Source: Gammaproteobacteria bacterium
Lineage (GTDB): Bacteria > Pseudomonadota > Gammaproteobacteria > SG8-11
Direction: 5' to 3'
Assembly (NCBI GenBank): GCA_013151345.1
Contig: JAADIM010000022.1
Span: 1-37,515, forward strand
DNA: 37,515 bases
The notes under the pieces are model-generated. The model saw nothing but the letters and a program-made list of their open reading frames with translations. It did no database searches and had not been told where the DNA came from. Made by a program: the position numbers and the translations under genes. Below, piece after piece: positions 16,108-24,118 of this stretch. Every line of letters starts with the position of its first letter. The first letter of the stretch is position 1.

Positions 16108-16467
16108 TTAGTCGCCAAAAGTTATCATGCGATCAGCCTGAATGCCTGATTCAATTAATTGGCCCAAACCTGAAATTCGAAAGCCCTCGGCCAGGTTTTC
16201 TTCCTGTATTCCTCGGCGTAACGCGGCCGCGACACAAACAACCAGATCAAGATTGTGTTCTTTGGCCAATGCAGACCAAAGGTTAACTATGTTGCGGTCA
16301 TCTTGTGGTGGTTCAGTCAATTTGGTCGCGTTGTTAACGCCATCGTGATAGAAAAAGACACGAAAAATTTCATGACCTTTTTCAAGCGCTGCTTTGGTGA
16401 ACTGATACGCGCTATCAGTTGCCTGGTGCGTATAAGGTCCTTCGTTAATTAATATGCCAAATTTCAT
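16108..16467 (-). CDS. dsrE: DsrE, catalytic sulfurtransferase subunit
   Basis: 119 aa from the ATG at 16467 ('MKFGILINEGPYTHQATDSA'). I prefer it to the TTG 12 bp upstream because DsrE proteins begin MKF-x-x-x-INEGPY and a GGAC box lies 7 bp before it. The catalytic cysteine is in 'VVCVAAALRRG' near residue 77, and the family ending 'FRISGLGQLIESGIQADR' is intact. DsrE carries the persulfide that is passed to DsrC. It follows dsrB by about 32 bp. Confidence 0.95.
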   Translation of the reverse strand: MKFGILINEGPYTHQATDSAYQFTKAALEKGHEIFRVFFYHDGVNNATKLTEPPQDDRNIVNLWSALAKEHNLDLVVCVAAALRRGIQEENLAEGFRISGLGQLIESGIQADRMITFGD

Positions 16468-16499
16468 AGTCTTGTCCAAAAAATGTATAGCGCTAATAT

Positions 16500-17582
16500 C
16501 TAGAATCGGATATGCGTAGAGGCATTAAGTGAGTTTCTCGCGCCATGCCAGTTATCAATATGATACTTTGTGAACGGTAATTCAGTTAATTCGAAAAATC
16601 GTGGCCAACCGATACGTTCAATCCAATCGCCGACGCGTTCCCAATCTTTTGCATCTTTTTTGTAAGTTGACAAAATATTGAGTACCACTTTTGTTGCTTC
16701 TGGCCATCTAGGTGGATTGTTGGCAATACCCGCAGCGACCAACTTATGAAACATGGGTTTGCTACGTGCATTGGAGTGTTTGCCACCGACCCAAACGGCT
16801 AATTTAGAATGATCCGGATCGTTAATTTGCATTGGTGGGCAGGGGGGGAAACATGCGCCACAACAAATACATTTTTTCTCATCCACTTCAAGTGAAGGTT
16901 TGCCGTTGACGATGGCCGGGCGAATCGCCGCAACCGGACAACGTGCGACAACTGAAGGTCGTTCACATACATTCGCGACCAGGTCGTGATTAATTTTAGG
17001 TGGTTTCGTATGCTGAATATTTATCGCGATATCACCCTGGCCACCACAGTTAATCTGGCAGCAAGAAGTAGTGATATGGACACGGTTTGGCATTTCTTCA
17101 GCTATAAACTCTTTATGTAACTCATCCATCAGGGCTTTTACAACACCGGACGCATCGGTGCCAGGTATGTCGCAATGTAACCAGCCTTGGGTATGAGATA
17201 TCATTGTGACTGAATTGCCTGTGCCACCAACAGGGTATCCGGCATCTTCAAAAGCCTGAATCAGAGGCGCCACTTTTTCTTCTTTGTCGACGGTGATTTC
17301 CAGATTACTTCGAATGGAAAAACGCACAAAGCCATCTGCATATTTATCGATGATGTCGCACAGCAGATTTATCTCATACGGGCCTAGTTGACGCTGAGTG
17401 CCAACACGCACTGTCCAGACTTCATCGCCGCTATGTGCAACATGGTGTAACACACCAGGTCGAGGACGGTCATGATATTTCCAATTACCAAAATTCTTCA
17501 GCAACGTGGGATGTAGATACTGCATTCCATCGGGACATCCGCTTTCAGTTGGATACTTGGGAGCTGCCTTTGCTTCAGCCAT
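16500..17582 (-). CDS. dsrB: DsrB, sulfite reductase beta subunit (reverse type)
   Basis: 360 aa, the usual length. The sirohaem/[4Fe-4S] cysteines are in 'TTSCCQINCGGQGD' near residue 174, and a ferredoxin domain follows with 'ARCPVAA' and 'CICCGACFPPCPPMQI'. With DsrA it forms the alpha2beta2 enzyme, working here in the oxidative direction to make sulfite. A strong GGAGG box sits 6 bp before the ATG. The gap to dsrA is about 74 bp. Confidence 0.97.
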   Translation of the reverse strand: MAEAKAAPKYPTESGCPDGMQYLHPTLLKNFGNWKYHDRPRPGVLHHVAHSGDEVWTVRVGTQRQLGPYEINLLCDIIDKYADGFVRFSIRSNLEITVDKEEKVAPLIQAFEDAGYPVGGTGNSVTMISHTQGWLHCDIPGTDASGVVKALMDELHKEFIAEEMPNRVHITTSCCQINCGGQGDIAINIQHTKPPKINHDLVANVCERPSVVARCPVAAIRPAIVNGKPSLEVDEKKCICCGACFPPCPPMQINDPDHSKLAVWVGGKHSNARSKPMFHKLVAAGIANNPPRWPEATKVVLNILSTYKKDAKDWERVGDWIERIGWPRFFELTELPFTKYHIDNWHGARNSLNASTHIRF

Positions 17583-17656
17583 TTAATGCCTCCAAAAAAA
17601 AATATTGTTATAAGCTTAAATATAATTAGCTAACTTATTATAGGTTAACGTAAGCG

Positions 17657-18964
17657 TTAGTTTGCCGCTTTGCGGTTTTTCCACTTTTCAGCTTCTGCAT
17701 CCCAATCATCCAGTCGTACATAGTTACTTGTGCGTGGATGGTTAATCATATGGGGGTCTGGGTCGATACCAACACCTTCCAGGAAGTTAACGAGACCGAT
17801 ACGATCAATGGTTTCACCTACACGCTCGTGTTCAAGTGCATTTTCAGCCCAGAAATCGATCGTCTCTTCAGCAAGCCCTGTCAGTTTTTCGTAATCTTCG
17901 TCTGTTTCCAGTTTCATGAATGGCACTATGACCGTGCCCATGGTGTCACCAATCTTTAGGGTACGTTTGCCGCCGAGTAACACCGTTACACCTTTATCTT
18001 TACCGGGTGAGAGCGCTTTTGTCATTACGTTGATGCAATGCATACAACGAACGCAGTTTCGGTTGTCGACGTCCAATGTATTATCATCGTTGAGTGACAA
18101 TGCATTGGTAGGACAACGGCTGACTACGTTATCTATTATATTTTTACGGCCTTTTTCAGCAACGATTTTTTTGACTTCTTCCTGATCGACCTGCATATCG
18201 TCGCGCCAGGTGCCAATAACCGCAAAGTCAGAGCGCTGTATGGAGTTCATGCAGTCATTAGGACATCCGGATACTTTGAATTTGAATTTGTAAGGCAGGG
18301 CGGGGCGATGCATATCGTCGAGGAAGTTATTAACTAATGAACGATGGACTTTCATTTCATTAGTACACGATTGTTCGCAACGGGCTGCGCCGACACAAGA
18401 CATACCTGTTCTGACGCAAGGGCCAGCACCACCGAGGTCCCAACCGTATTCGTTAATTTCATCAAAAAAGTGCTGTGTCTTTTCTGTCGTGGTGCCAATG
18501 AACATGATGTTGCCGGTTTGACCGTGGAAAGCAATCAATCCTGAACCGTATTTGTTCCAGGAATCAGATAATTTTCGCAACATTTTAGTCGAATAATGAT
18601 TACCAGCGGGGGGTTGGACACGCAGGGTATGAAATTCTTTTGATTCGGGAAACATGGGTTTACCGTCATCACCCATTAATTCTGTAAACCTGGGAATAAT
18701 GCCGCCACCATAACCAAATACACTGACCGTGCCGCCTTTCCAGTAACCTATACGGGTTTTGTAAGAATGTTCTAATTGCCCCAGTAAATCGACTGACATG
18801 TTGTTGTCATGGGCGAGGCGTTTTAGGCCGGTTACAAAACTTGGCCATGGCCCATCAACTAGTTGATCGAGCATGGGTGTATCATGAAAAGGTTTTGTAG
18901 ACTTCTTGTCTTTCGGTAAGTAAGTAGCGTGTACTTCAGGGTTCTTTGGTTTTTGCCCAGCCAT
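17657..18964 (-). CDS. dsrA: DsrA, sulfite reductase alpha subunit (reverse type)
   Basis: 435 aa from ATG 18964 ('MAGQKPKNPEVHATYLPKD'). The reading frame extends 18 codons further up, but the shorter start agrees better with family length and has AGGAG upstream. The [4Fe-4S]/sirohaem ligands appear as 'SCVGAARCEQSC' (CX5C) and 'VSGCPNDCMNS' (CX3C), followed by a ferredoxin insert 'SRCPTNALS' and 'NCVRCMHCINVM'. It is the first gene of the dsr operon. Its promoter should lie in the 569-bp divergent gap to the TauD-like gene. Confidence 0.97.
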   Translation of the reverse strand: MAGQKPKNPEVHATYLPKDKKSTKPFHDTPMLDQLVDGPWPSFVTGLKRLAHDNNMSVDLLGQLEHSYKTRIGYWKGGTVSVFGYGGGIIPRFTELMGDDGKPMFPESKEFHTLRVQPPAGNHYSTKMLRKLSDSWNKYGSGLIAFHGQTGNIMFIGTTTEKTQHFFDEINEYGWDLGGAGPCVRTGMSCVGAARCEQSCTNEMKVHRSLVNNFLDDMHRPALPYKFKFKVSGCPNDCMNSIQRSDFAVIGTWRDDMQVDQEEVKKIVAEKGRKNIIDNVVSRCPTNALSLNDDNTLDVDNRNCVRCMHCINVMTKALSPGKDKGVTVLLGGKRTLKIGDTMGTVIVPFMKLETDEDYEKLTGLAEETIDFWAENALEHERVGETIDRIGLVNFLEGVGIDPDPHMINHPRTSNYVRLDDWDAEAEKWKNRKAAN

Positions 18965-19533
18965 CGGTATGTTTCTCCTAGATCCGAATTCGCGATTTCT
19001 GAACAGACTCTGCTTCATTCTTTACGTAGAAAGAAGAAGATCGCCTGCACAGTACCTATTATTGATCAATATACACAATTCGTTATGCAACAAGTTTAGT
19101 CAAGACTTTAGCCTCTTCCTAGTCACCAAAGGGGAGAGGTGTTCGTAGGGGCTTATATCCCATTGGTGATATACCCATTGCGCTAGCGGTTAATTTTCCT
19201 TATATAAAAGATATACTGTGTGTTTATCGCCACGGTTTTGTATATGTTGTAAATTGCGATTATTTTGAGTGTGATAATGTGATCTCCATCATGGGCACCT
19301 ATCTTTATTTTATGGCGTCCTTTGTCTGAGCATAGCGATTAGCCCAACTATAAGCCAGCTTGGCTCGCGCGACCATTAGTTCATATAGCTCATAAGTTCA
19401 TATAGCTCATAGCTCAATTAGCGCAACGTTTAGCTTAAAAAAACAGGCGATTTATTATTCGGTACACATTCTTACATATTGACCCTTTTTCATATATGGA
19501 TATAGTTAAGGGGCGAGAGGAGGGCTTACTTAA
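18965..19533. other. Divergent promoter region of dsrA and the TauD-like gene
   Basis: There is no credible ORF. This must hold the dsr operon promoter (leftward) and the promoter of the plus-strand module. AT-rich stretches such as TTATATAAAAGATATACTG (about 19199-19217) are present, but I cannot assign -10/-35 boxes or an operator with confidence. The 17-bp duplication at 19378-19411 lies inside it. Confidence 0.6.
19378..19411. repeat. Exact 17-bp tandem duplication
   Basis: AGTTCATATAGCTCATA occurs at 19378-19394 and again at 19395-19411 without change, about 120 bp before the TauD-like start. Position in a divergent promoter region means it could alter spacing of regulatory sites. Confidence 0.9.
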
Positions 19534-20445
19534 ATGTTAAGCCGACGTAGTGAGCGACATGCTGATCCATCCAATTCCTTTGATCTGAGTGATAATCGGT
19601 CATATCTGCTTTGGCGTGAGCGAAAATTGGCCAATTCACCTCAGTCTATTGGGCAAGTTATAATCAATGTTGAAAATATTAATGCATTAAACCCTATTGA
19701 AGTGCATGAAATTAAACAACGGTGCCAGTGGGCAAATATGGCGGTGTACCAATGTAGGCAATCTGAGTCTGTAGATCGTGAGGCTATTCGTGATTTAGGC
19801 AAACAGTTTGGCTTAAACCATCTTGATCGAAATATCCGTGCTGATGATGGCGGAATTTCAGCCTTACACGTCTCGACAATTCAACAAGCACACGAGTATA
19901 TACCGTACAGTAATCGTGCGATTAATTGGCATACAGATGGATATTACAACGAATTACATAAAAAAATCCGTGCAATGATTTTGCATTGTGTCTCACCGGC
20001 AGCCAGCGGCGGTGAAAATACGTTTGTGGACCATGAGATTTTGTATTTATTAATGCGAGATGAAAATCCTGCCTACATTACGGCGTTGATGCAGCCCGAT
20101 GCAATGACTATTCCTGCAAATATAGAAAATGGCGTCGAATTAAGGCCTGCACAATCAGGCCCGGTGTTTTCGATTGACCCACAATCCGGTCAGTTGCATA
20201 TGCGTTATACGGCAAGAACAAAATCGATCGAATGGAAAGCGGATAGCCTTGTTCAAGAAGCCGTTGAGTTTATCAAGGTGTTTTTAAGATCTGATTCATC
20301 TTTTATTCTCCGTCATCGGATGGCGGCTGGGCAAGGCCTGATTTGTAATAATGTGTTGCACAATCGCAGCGAATTTGTCGATGATGCCGAGTCTGACCAA
20401 CAACGGCTGGTTTATCGAGGTCGATTTTATGAACGCATCGAATAA
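19534..20445 (+). CDS. TauD/TfdA-family 2-oxoglutarate-dependent dioxygenase
   Basis: 303 aa. The Fe(II) facial triad is visible: H-x-D in 'NWHTDGYYN' (about H133/D135) and the distal His in 'NNVLHNRSEF' (about H276). It is followed by the 2-oxoglutarate-binding Arg in 'RLVYRGRF' (about R291). The central 'GGENTFVDHEIL' is typical of TauD and gamma-butyrobetaine hydroxylase relatives. TauD releases sulfite from taurine, but substrate residues cannot be read here, so an organosulfonate role is only a suggestion from the neighbours. It has a good GGAGG ribosome site and is the first gene of the plus-strand module divergent from dsrA. Confidence 0.85.
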   Translation: MLSRRSERHADPSNSFDLSDNRSYLLWRERKLANSPQSIGQVIINVENINALNPIEVHEIKQRCQWANMAVYQCRQSESVDREAIRDLGKQFGLNHLDRNIRADDGGISALHVSTIQQAHEYIPYSNRAINWHTDGYYNELHKKIRAMILHCVSPAASGGENTFVDHEILYLLMRDENPAYITALMQPDAMTIPANIENGVELRPAQSGPVFSIDPQSGQLHMRYTARTKSIEWKADSLVQEAVEFIKVFLRSDSSFILRHRMAAGQGLICNNVLHNRSEFVDDAESDQQRLVYRGRFYERIE

Positions 20446-20474
20446 TCAACGGAATAATCAAAGAGCAGACATAG

Positions 20475-20708
20475 ATGATTTATTTAAGTGAAGTTTTGAT
20501 TCAAAATCCACATTTGAATTCATTCGATGATTTAATGAATGTGATTCGTGAGGTGGTGAAGCAAACCAATGAAGTGCATTTGAAGATAGATATAAAACCG
20601 AATTATCAGGATACACCGGCAAACTGGGAAGACAAAATTGAAGGCGCTTTTTCTGGTGTGCATTCTGTTATCGATCCACCAAAAATAATGACGGAAGATG
20701 ACTTTTAA
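20475..20708 (+). CDS. Small conserved-looking hypothetical protein
   Basis: 77 aa, soluble, with an N-terminal helix pair ('LNSFDDLMNVIREVVKQTNE') and an acidic end 'PPKIMTEDDF'. I do not recognise the family. It starts about 30 bp after the dioxygenase and the next gene follows by about 88 bp, all in the same direction, so co-transcription is likely. No cysteine is present, so it is not a sulfur carrier. Its tight position between two module genes is the only clue to function. Confidence 0.6.
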   Translation: MIYLSEVLIQNPHLNSFDDLMNVIREVVKQTNEVHLKIDIKPNYQDTPANWEDKIEGAFSGVHSVIDPPKIMTEDDF

Positions 20709-20796
20709 GATGGCAGTTACGATGGCTTTTTATTGTGACTTTATTTATACGGCTTTTTACTGCGATAAGTATGAAAAATTTTAAGAAGATAAATAT

Positions 20797-21507
20797 ATGA
20801 CAAATAAATTTATATCTAACAACGAAGGGCTGGCGGATGCTGATAGCGCTGATGATGCAGTGACATCAACACGGCTGCTCGAGCAAAAAATTCTGGCTTA
20901 TGAAGATCAATTAAATGCGCTGCCAGCAGATGTCAATGCGGTGGAAAAGGGTGACATACAAATTAAAATGGGCGCGGCGTTGGCTGATCTGGAGCGTGGT
21001 GAAGAGGCGTTCGCTGTTGCGCGTGAGGCATTTGACAGTTTGGTAAAAGCGGAAGAATGGGAAGAAGCGGTGCATGCTTGTAAAATCATGTTTCTTGCTG
21101 ACCAGGAACTGTCGCTTGCCGCACTAGGACAGGGTGTCTGGCTAAGCGTGACATTTCCGATTAATCCGGAACTGACGGTTGCCATGCTTGAACATATTGT
21201 TGATGAAACGCCAGAAGAGTCTGATGGTGCTGCGATTGCTGCCGCTGTTGCGCATTATATTGCAGATAGTCGGGCAGAGGGTAAAGTTCATGAAGAATTA
21301 ACCTTTTTTACTAATAATTTATTCGCAACCGTTGCGCGTCGTCACAGTGGTGTGAATAGCCAGGAGAAATTTAGTTTTTGGGTTGATAAACTGGAACTGA
21401 ATGATCCGGAAAAGTTTTTACCGAGATTACGTAATGTCGTTGATGTGATGGTACAGGATGATTGGTGGGTGGATAGAGAAGCTATTTGGGCTAAACTTCC
21501 ACATTAA
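20797..21507 (+). CDS. Helical-repeat (TPR-like) protein
   Basis: 236 aa, acidic and Ala/Glu-rich, predicted almost all helical. Segments such as 'KMGAALADLERGEEAFAVAR' (about residues 54-73) and 'EAFDSLVKAEEWEEAVHACK' resemble TPR pairs, though the repeat is irregular. No signal peptide or membrane span. Probably a protein-interaction scaffold for the neighbouring module. The sole near-terminal motif is aromatic ('QDDWWVDREAIW'). I do not recognise a named family. Confidence 0.65.
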   Translation: MTNKFISNNEGLADADSADDAVTSTRLLEQKILAYEDQLNALPADVNAVEKGDIQIKMGAALADLERGEEAFAVAREAFDSLVKAEEWEEAVHACKIMFLADQELSLAALGQGVWLSVTFPINPELTVAMLEHIVDETPEESDGAAIAAAVAHYIADSRAEGKVHEELTFFTNNLFATVARRHSGVNSQEKFSFWVDKLELNDPEKFLPRLRNVVDVMVQDDWWVDREAIWAKLPH

Positions 21508-21510
21508 AAA

Positions 21511-21586
21511 TTACACATTACATTACACATTACATTAATAGTTATACAAAGTAGTTGTAGCAGTAGTTACGCAAGTAGTTACAAAA
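21511..21586. repeat. Two different 12-bp repeat tracts before the Cas6-like gene
   Basis: TTACACATTACA is exactly duplicated (21511-21522, 21523-21534). After a short spacer, three looser 12-bp units sharing GTAGTT begin at 21551, 21563 and 21575. They are not CRISPR repeats: units are too short and there are no spacers. Confidence 0.85.
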
Positions 21587-21621
21587 GAACTACAAAAAAT
21601 TAATTTATTTTAGGCGTTAAT

Positions 21622-22287
21622 ATGCTTTGGAAAGACAGCGACAAAAACACAACGAATGCTACTGATAGTGTGTTGGATCTAGTGTTCAGCATCAGATGCA
21701 AAAGTTTACCTTCGGACCATGCGTTTCCGTTGTCACAAGCATTACAGCAGTTGTTGCCCTGGTTTGTTGAAGAAAAACACGCCGGGATGCATATTGTACA
21801 TATTATGACATCAGGTCATGGGTGGACACGTCCCACTGGTGATGGTGCTTTGCTACTACCCTCGCGACGAACCAAATTTATTTTGCGACTTCCAAAACAT
21901 CGCGTAGATGATGCCAGGACAACATTGACTGGCAAGACACTTGATGTGGATGGGCATGCATTAACAATCGATAGTGCGTTGACACGCCCATTGAGTGATA
22001 TTACAACTGTGATCGCGCGTTATATCGTTACCGATGGTAACCAAGAAGACGTATTTACACAGGATGTAATTAATCAAATGCATTCGATGGGAGTCAAGCC
22101 CAATAAATTGTTATGTGGTGTTGAAAAAACAATAATGATAGACAAGCAGTTAATCGCAACACGTAGCGTGATGGTGGCGGATATGAGCGAGGAAGAGTCG
22201 TTGTTATTACAACAAAATGGTTTAGGCCCATACAGAGAGTATGGTTGTGGTTTGTTCATACCACAGAAAGATATTAATGAAATATAG
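21622..22287 (+). CDS. Stand-alone Cas6/Cmx6-like RAMP endoribonuclease
   Basis: 221 aa. The pattern matches the MYXAN-type Cas6 family (Cas6/Cmx6): an N-terminal ferredoxin-like half with 'LPSDHAFPLSQALQQLLPWF', where H33 is in the place of the usual catalytic His; a middle 'RRTKFILRLPKHRVDDA'; and a C-terminal glycine-rich RAMP loop G-L-G-x5-G-C-G at 200-210 ('QNGLGPYREYGCGLFIPQK'), a perfect GhGx5GhG. Cas6 proteins cut CRISPR precursor RNA at hairpins. No array and no other cas gene exist in the window, so the target here must be something else or lie elsewhere. It lies between the helical protein and the DsrC-like gene, about 127 bp before the latter. Family call firm, role open. Confidence 0.85.
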   Translation: MLWKDSDKNTTNATDSVLDLVFSIRCKSLPSDHAFPLSQALQQLLPWFVEEKHAGMHIVHIMTSGHGWTRPTGDGALLLPSRRTKFILRLPKHRVDDARTTLTGKTLDVDGHALTIDSALTRPLSDITTVIARYIVTDGNQEDVFTQDVINQMHSMGVKPNKLLCGVEKTIMIDKQLIATRSVMVADMSEEESLLLQQNGLGPYREYGCGLFIPQKDINEI

Positions 22288-22302
22288 TTTGGAAGCATAG
22301 TT

Positions 22303-22381
22303 TGAGAATATGGCCTGGAAATTGAGAATATAGTCTGGAAATATAGTTACAAATGTTACGTAAGTTACAAAAGTTACAATT
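22303..22381. repeat. 20-bp duplication followed by 9-bp repeats
   Basis: A 20-bp segment TGAGAATATGGCCTGGAAAT is followed by a second copy with two or three changes (22303-22342). Then four 9-bp units based on GTTACAAAT cover 22346-22381. They fill the gap between the Cas6-like and DsrC-like genes and are probably transcribed. Confidence 0.8.
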
Positions 22382-22413
22382 TTTAAGTTTTTAGTTACAG
22401 ATAGGAGAAAAAT

Positions 22414-22755
22414 ATGTCATTAGAATCAAACGGTAAAACAATCGAAACAACTGCCAGCGGATTTCTGGTTAATATTGAAGATTGGGATGAATCTGTCGCA
22501 TCAGCTATTGCAGAAAAAGAAAGCCTGGCGCTGACGGATGAACATTGGGATTTGATGAATTATTTACGCGATGAATTTATCAATAATGGTGGAAACCAAC
22601 CAAATACGCGCAAGATGGTTAAGGCTATGGAAGAAAAATGGCCGGATAAAAAAGTGGATTCAAAATATCTGTATATATTATTTCCAGGCGATCCTTCCAA
22701 GCAAGGGGGGCGTATTGCAGGTTTGCCCGAGAGTCGAAGAAAAGGCGGGTATTAA
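22414..22755 (+). CDS. RspA-like DsrC/TusE homologue lacking both cysteines
   Basis: 113 aa with the full DsrC fold: family start 'MSLESNGKTIETTASGFLVN', 'EHWDLMNYLRDEF' near residue 50 and a C-terminal arm 'LFPGDPSKQGGRIAGLPESR'. The arm residue that is Cys-B in DsrC is Gly here, and the penultimate Cys-A is absent ('KGGY'). Members with no cysteine are called RspA and are proposed to be regulators rather than sulfur carriers. Compare dsrC at 14845-15177, which has both. A strong AGGAG box is 5 bp before the ATG. It is directly downstream of the Cas6-like gene and 14 bp upstream of the sulfurtransferase. Confidence 0.9.
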   Translation: MSLESNGKTIETTASGFLVNIEDWDESVASAIAEKESLALTDEHWDLMNYLRDEFINNGGNQPNTRKMVKAMEEKWPDKKVDSKYLYILFPGDPSKQGGRIAGLPESRRKGGY

Positions 22756-22769
22756 ATTAAGGGCAAGTA

Positions 22770-23621
22770 ATGTTTACAACGCTGATCTCTGCAAAGGATT
22801 TGTTTGCGCATATTAACGATCCTGAATGGATTGTGTTTGATTGTCGCTTTACGTTAACTGAAACGGAAGCGGGGCGATATGCTTATCAACAATCGCATGT
22901 CCCGGGTGCGATTTATGTTCATCTGGATGAAGATATGTCTTCGCCGGTAACGCAATCGACCGGCCGGCATCCGCTGCCTGATGTGAAGGCATTTTCAGAA
23001 AAACTCTCCGCCTGGGGCGTTGACGGTACAAAACAGGTGGTTGTTTATGATGACGTATTCGGTGCGGTGGCCGGGCGAATGTGGTGGTTACTGCGCTGGA
23101 TGGGCCACACGCAGGTCGCATTGCTTGATGGCGGATTGCCGGTGTGGCAAAGAGAGAAATATCCCGTGCAGGATCAACTGCCTGCTTTAACACCTTCGAC
23201 ATTCATTCCGAATGTGAACCATGATTTATTGGTTGATACCGATTTTGTTGAATCCAGCTTGTCAGACAACAATATTGTCATCATAGACGCACGTGCGGAA
23301 CAACGTTTTCTTGGCGAAGTTGAACCACTGGATAAGGTTGCCGGACATGTCCCGGGTGCGATTAGTATGCCCTATGATGACAATCTTGCTGTTAGCAGCA
23401 ATTTTGAAACACCAGAAGAATTATTTAACTTGTACAACGAAAATATCAATCAAGTTAATTATAAAAAAGTTATTCACATGTGTGGCTCTGGTGTAACGGC
23501 ATGTCATAATATTTTGGCAATGGAGCATGCTGGCATGAACGGGTCAAGGTTGTACGCCGGTTCGTGGAGTGAATGGATTACAAATCCTCAGCGGCCTGTG
23601 GTGGTAAGTACAGACTGCTAG
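22770..23621 (+). CDS. sseA: 3-mercaptopyruvate/thiosulfate sulfurtransferase, two rhodanese domains
   Basis: 283 aa. An N-terminal inactive rhodanese domain ('DCRFTLTETEAGRYAYQQSH', 'HVPGA'-type loop) is followed by a catalytic domain with the loop 'HMCGSGVTACHN' near residue 238. CGSGVTA is the motif of 3-mercaptopyruvate sulfurtransferases. It can mobilise persulfide sulfur for the DSR pathway. It is the last gene of the plus-strand module. Its stop codon abuts the stop of msrB, which is convergent. Confidence 0.9.
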   Translation: MFTTLISAKDLFAHINDPEWIVFDCRFTLTETEAGRYAYQQSHVPGAIYVHLDEDMSSPVTQSTGRHPLPDVKAFSEKLSAWGVDGTKQVVVYDDVFGAVAGRMWWLLRWMGHTQVALLDGGLPVWQREKYPVQDQLPALTPSTFIPNVNHDLLVDTDFVESSLSDNNIVIIDARAEQRFLGEVEPLDKVAGHVPGAISMPYDDNLAVSSNFETPEELFNLYNENINQVNYKKVIHMCGSGVTACHNILAMEHAGMNGSRLYAGSWSEWITNPQRPVVVSTDC

Positions 23622-24020
23622 TTATTCGTTAAACTTCAGGCACACAGAGTTAATACAATAACGCAGGCCTGTTGGTGCCGGGCCATCATCAAATACATGG
23701 CCAAGGTGTGCGTCACATTTGCTGCATAATACCTCTTTGCGCATCATTGCAAGGCTATGGTCTTCTACTTCGATGGTCGAATCTGAAGTAACGGGTTCGA
23801 AAAAGCTTGGCCAGCCGCTACCCGAATCAAATTTTGCATCCGAAGTGAAAAGTGGATTGTCACAACAAACACAGCTAAAAGTACCATGCCCTTTGCCGCT
23901 ATCCTGACTAGCGTACTTACCCGAAAACGCGGGCTCTGTGCCTTTTTGCCGACATACGCGGTATTGTTCCTCGGTAAGTTGCTCTTTCCATTGTTCGTCG
24001 GATTTGATTATTTTGCTCAT
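23622..24020 (-). CDS. msrB: MsrB, peptide methionine (R)-S-oxide reductase
   Basis: 132 aa, complete. Two CxxC zinc motifs ('CVCCDN' and '[12 protein letters not shown]'), the substrate region '[12 protein letters not shown]' and the catalytic Cys in '[11 protein letters not shown]' at about residue 121 are all as expected. It repairs oxidised methionine using thioredoxin. It is cytoplasmic (no signal). Its stop codon directly abuts that of the sulfurtransferase gene with zero intergenic bases. Confidence 0.95.
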   Translation of the reverse strand: MSKIIKSDEQWKEQLTEEQYRVCRQKGTEPAFSGKYASQDSGKGHGTFSCVCCDNPLFTSDAKFDSGSGWPSFFEPVTSDSTIEVEDHSLAMMRKEVLCSKCDAHLGHVFDDGPAPTGLRYCINSVCLKFNE

Positions 24021-24118
24021 GTTATGCTCTTTGCGTTAGTTAAGGTTTGCTGAGTTAAGGTTAAACTTTTGTTTGTGCCCGTGTTTTTATAGAGTTGATT
24101 ATTTGATTTTACGAGGTA

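Noticed and set aside
10413-19018. Sulfate-reducer type dsr operon
   Set aside because: dsrL, dsrEFH and gene order A-B-E-F-H-C-M-K-L-J-O-P mark the oxidative type; no aprAB, sat or dsrD-like gene is present in the window.
22770-23621. Sulfurtransferase as a simple thiosulfate rhodanese
   Set aside because: The active loop is CGSGVTA, typical of mercaptopyruvate sulfurtransferases, though in vivo donor specificity is unproven.
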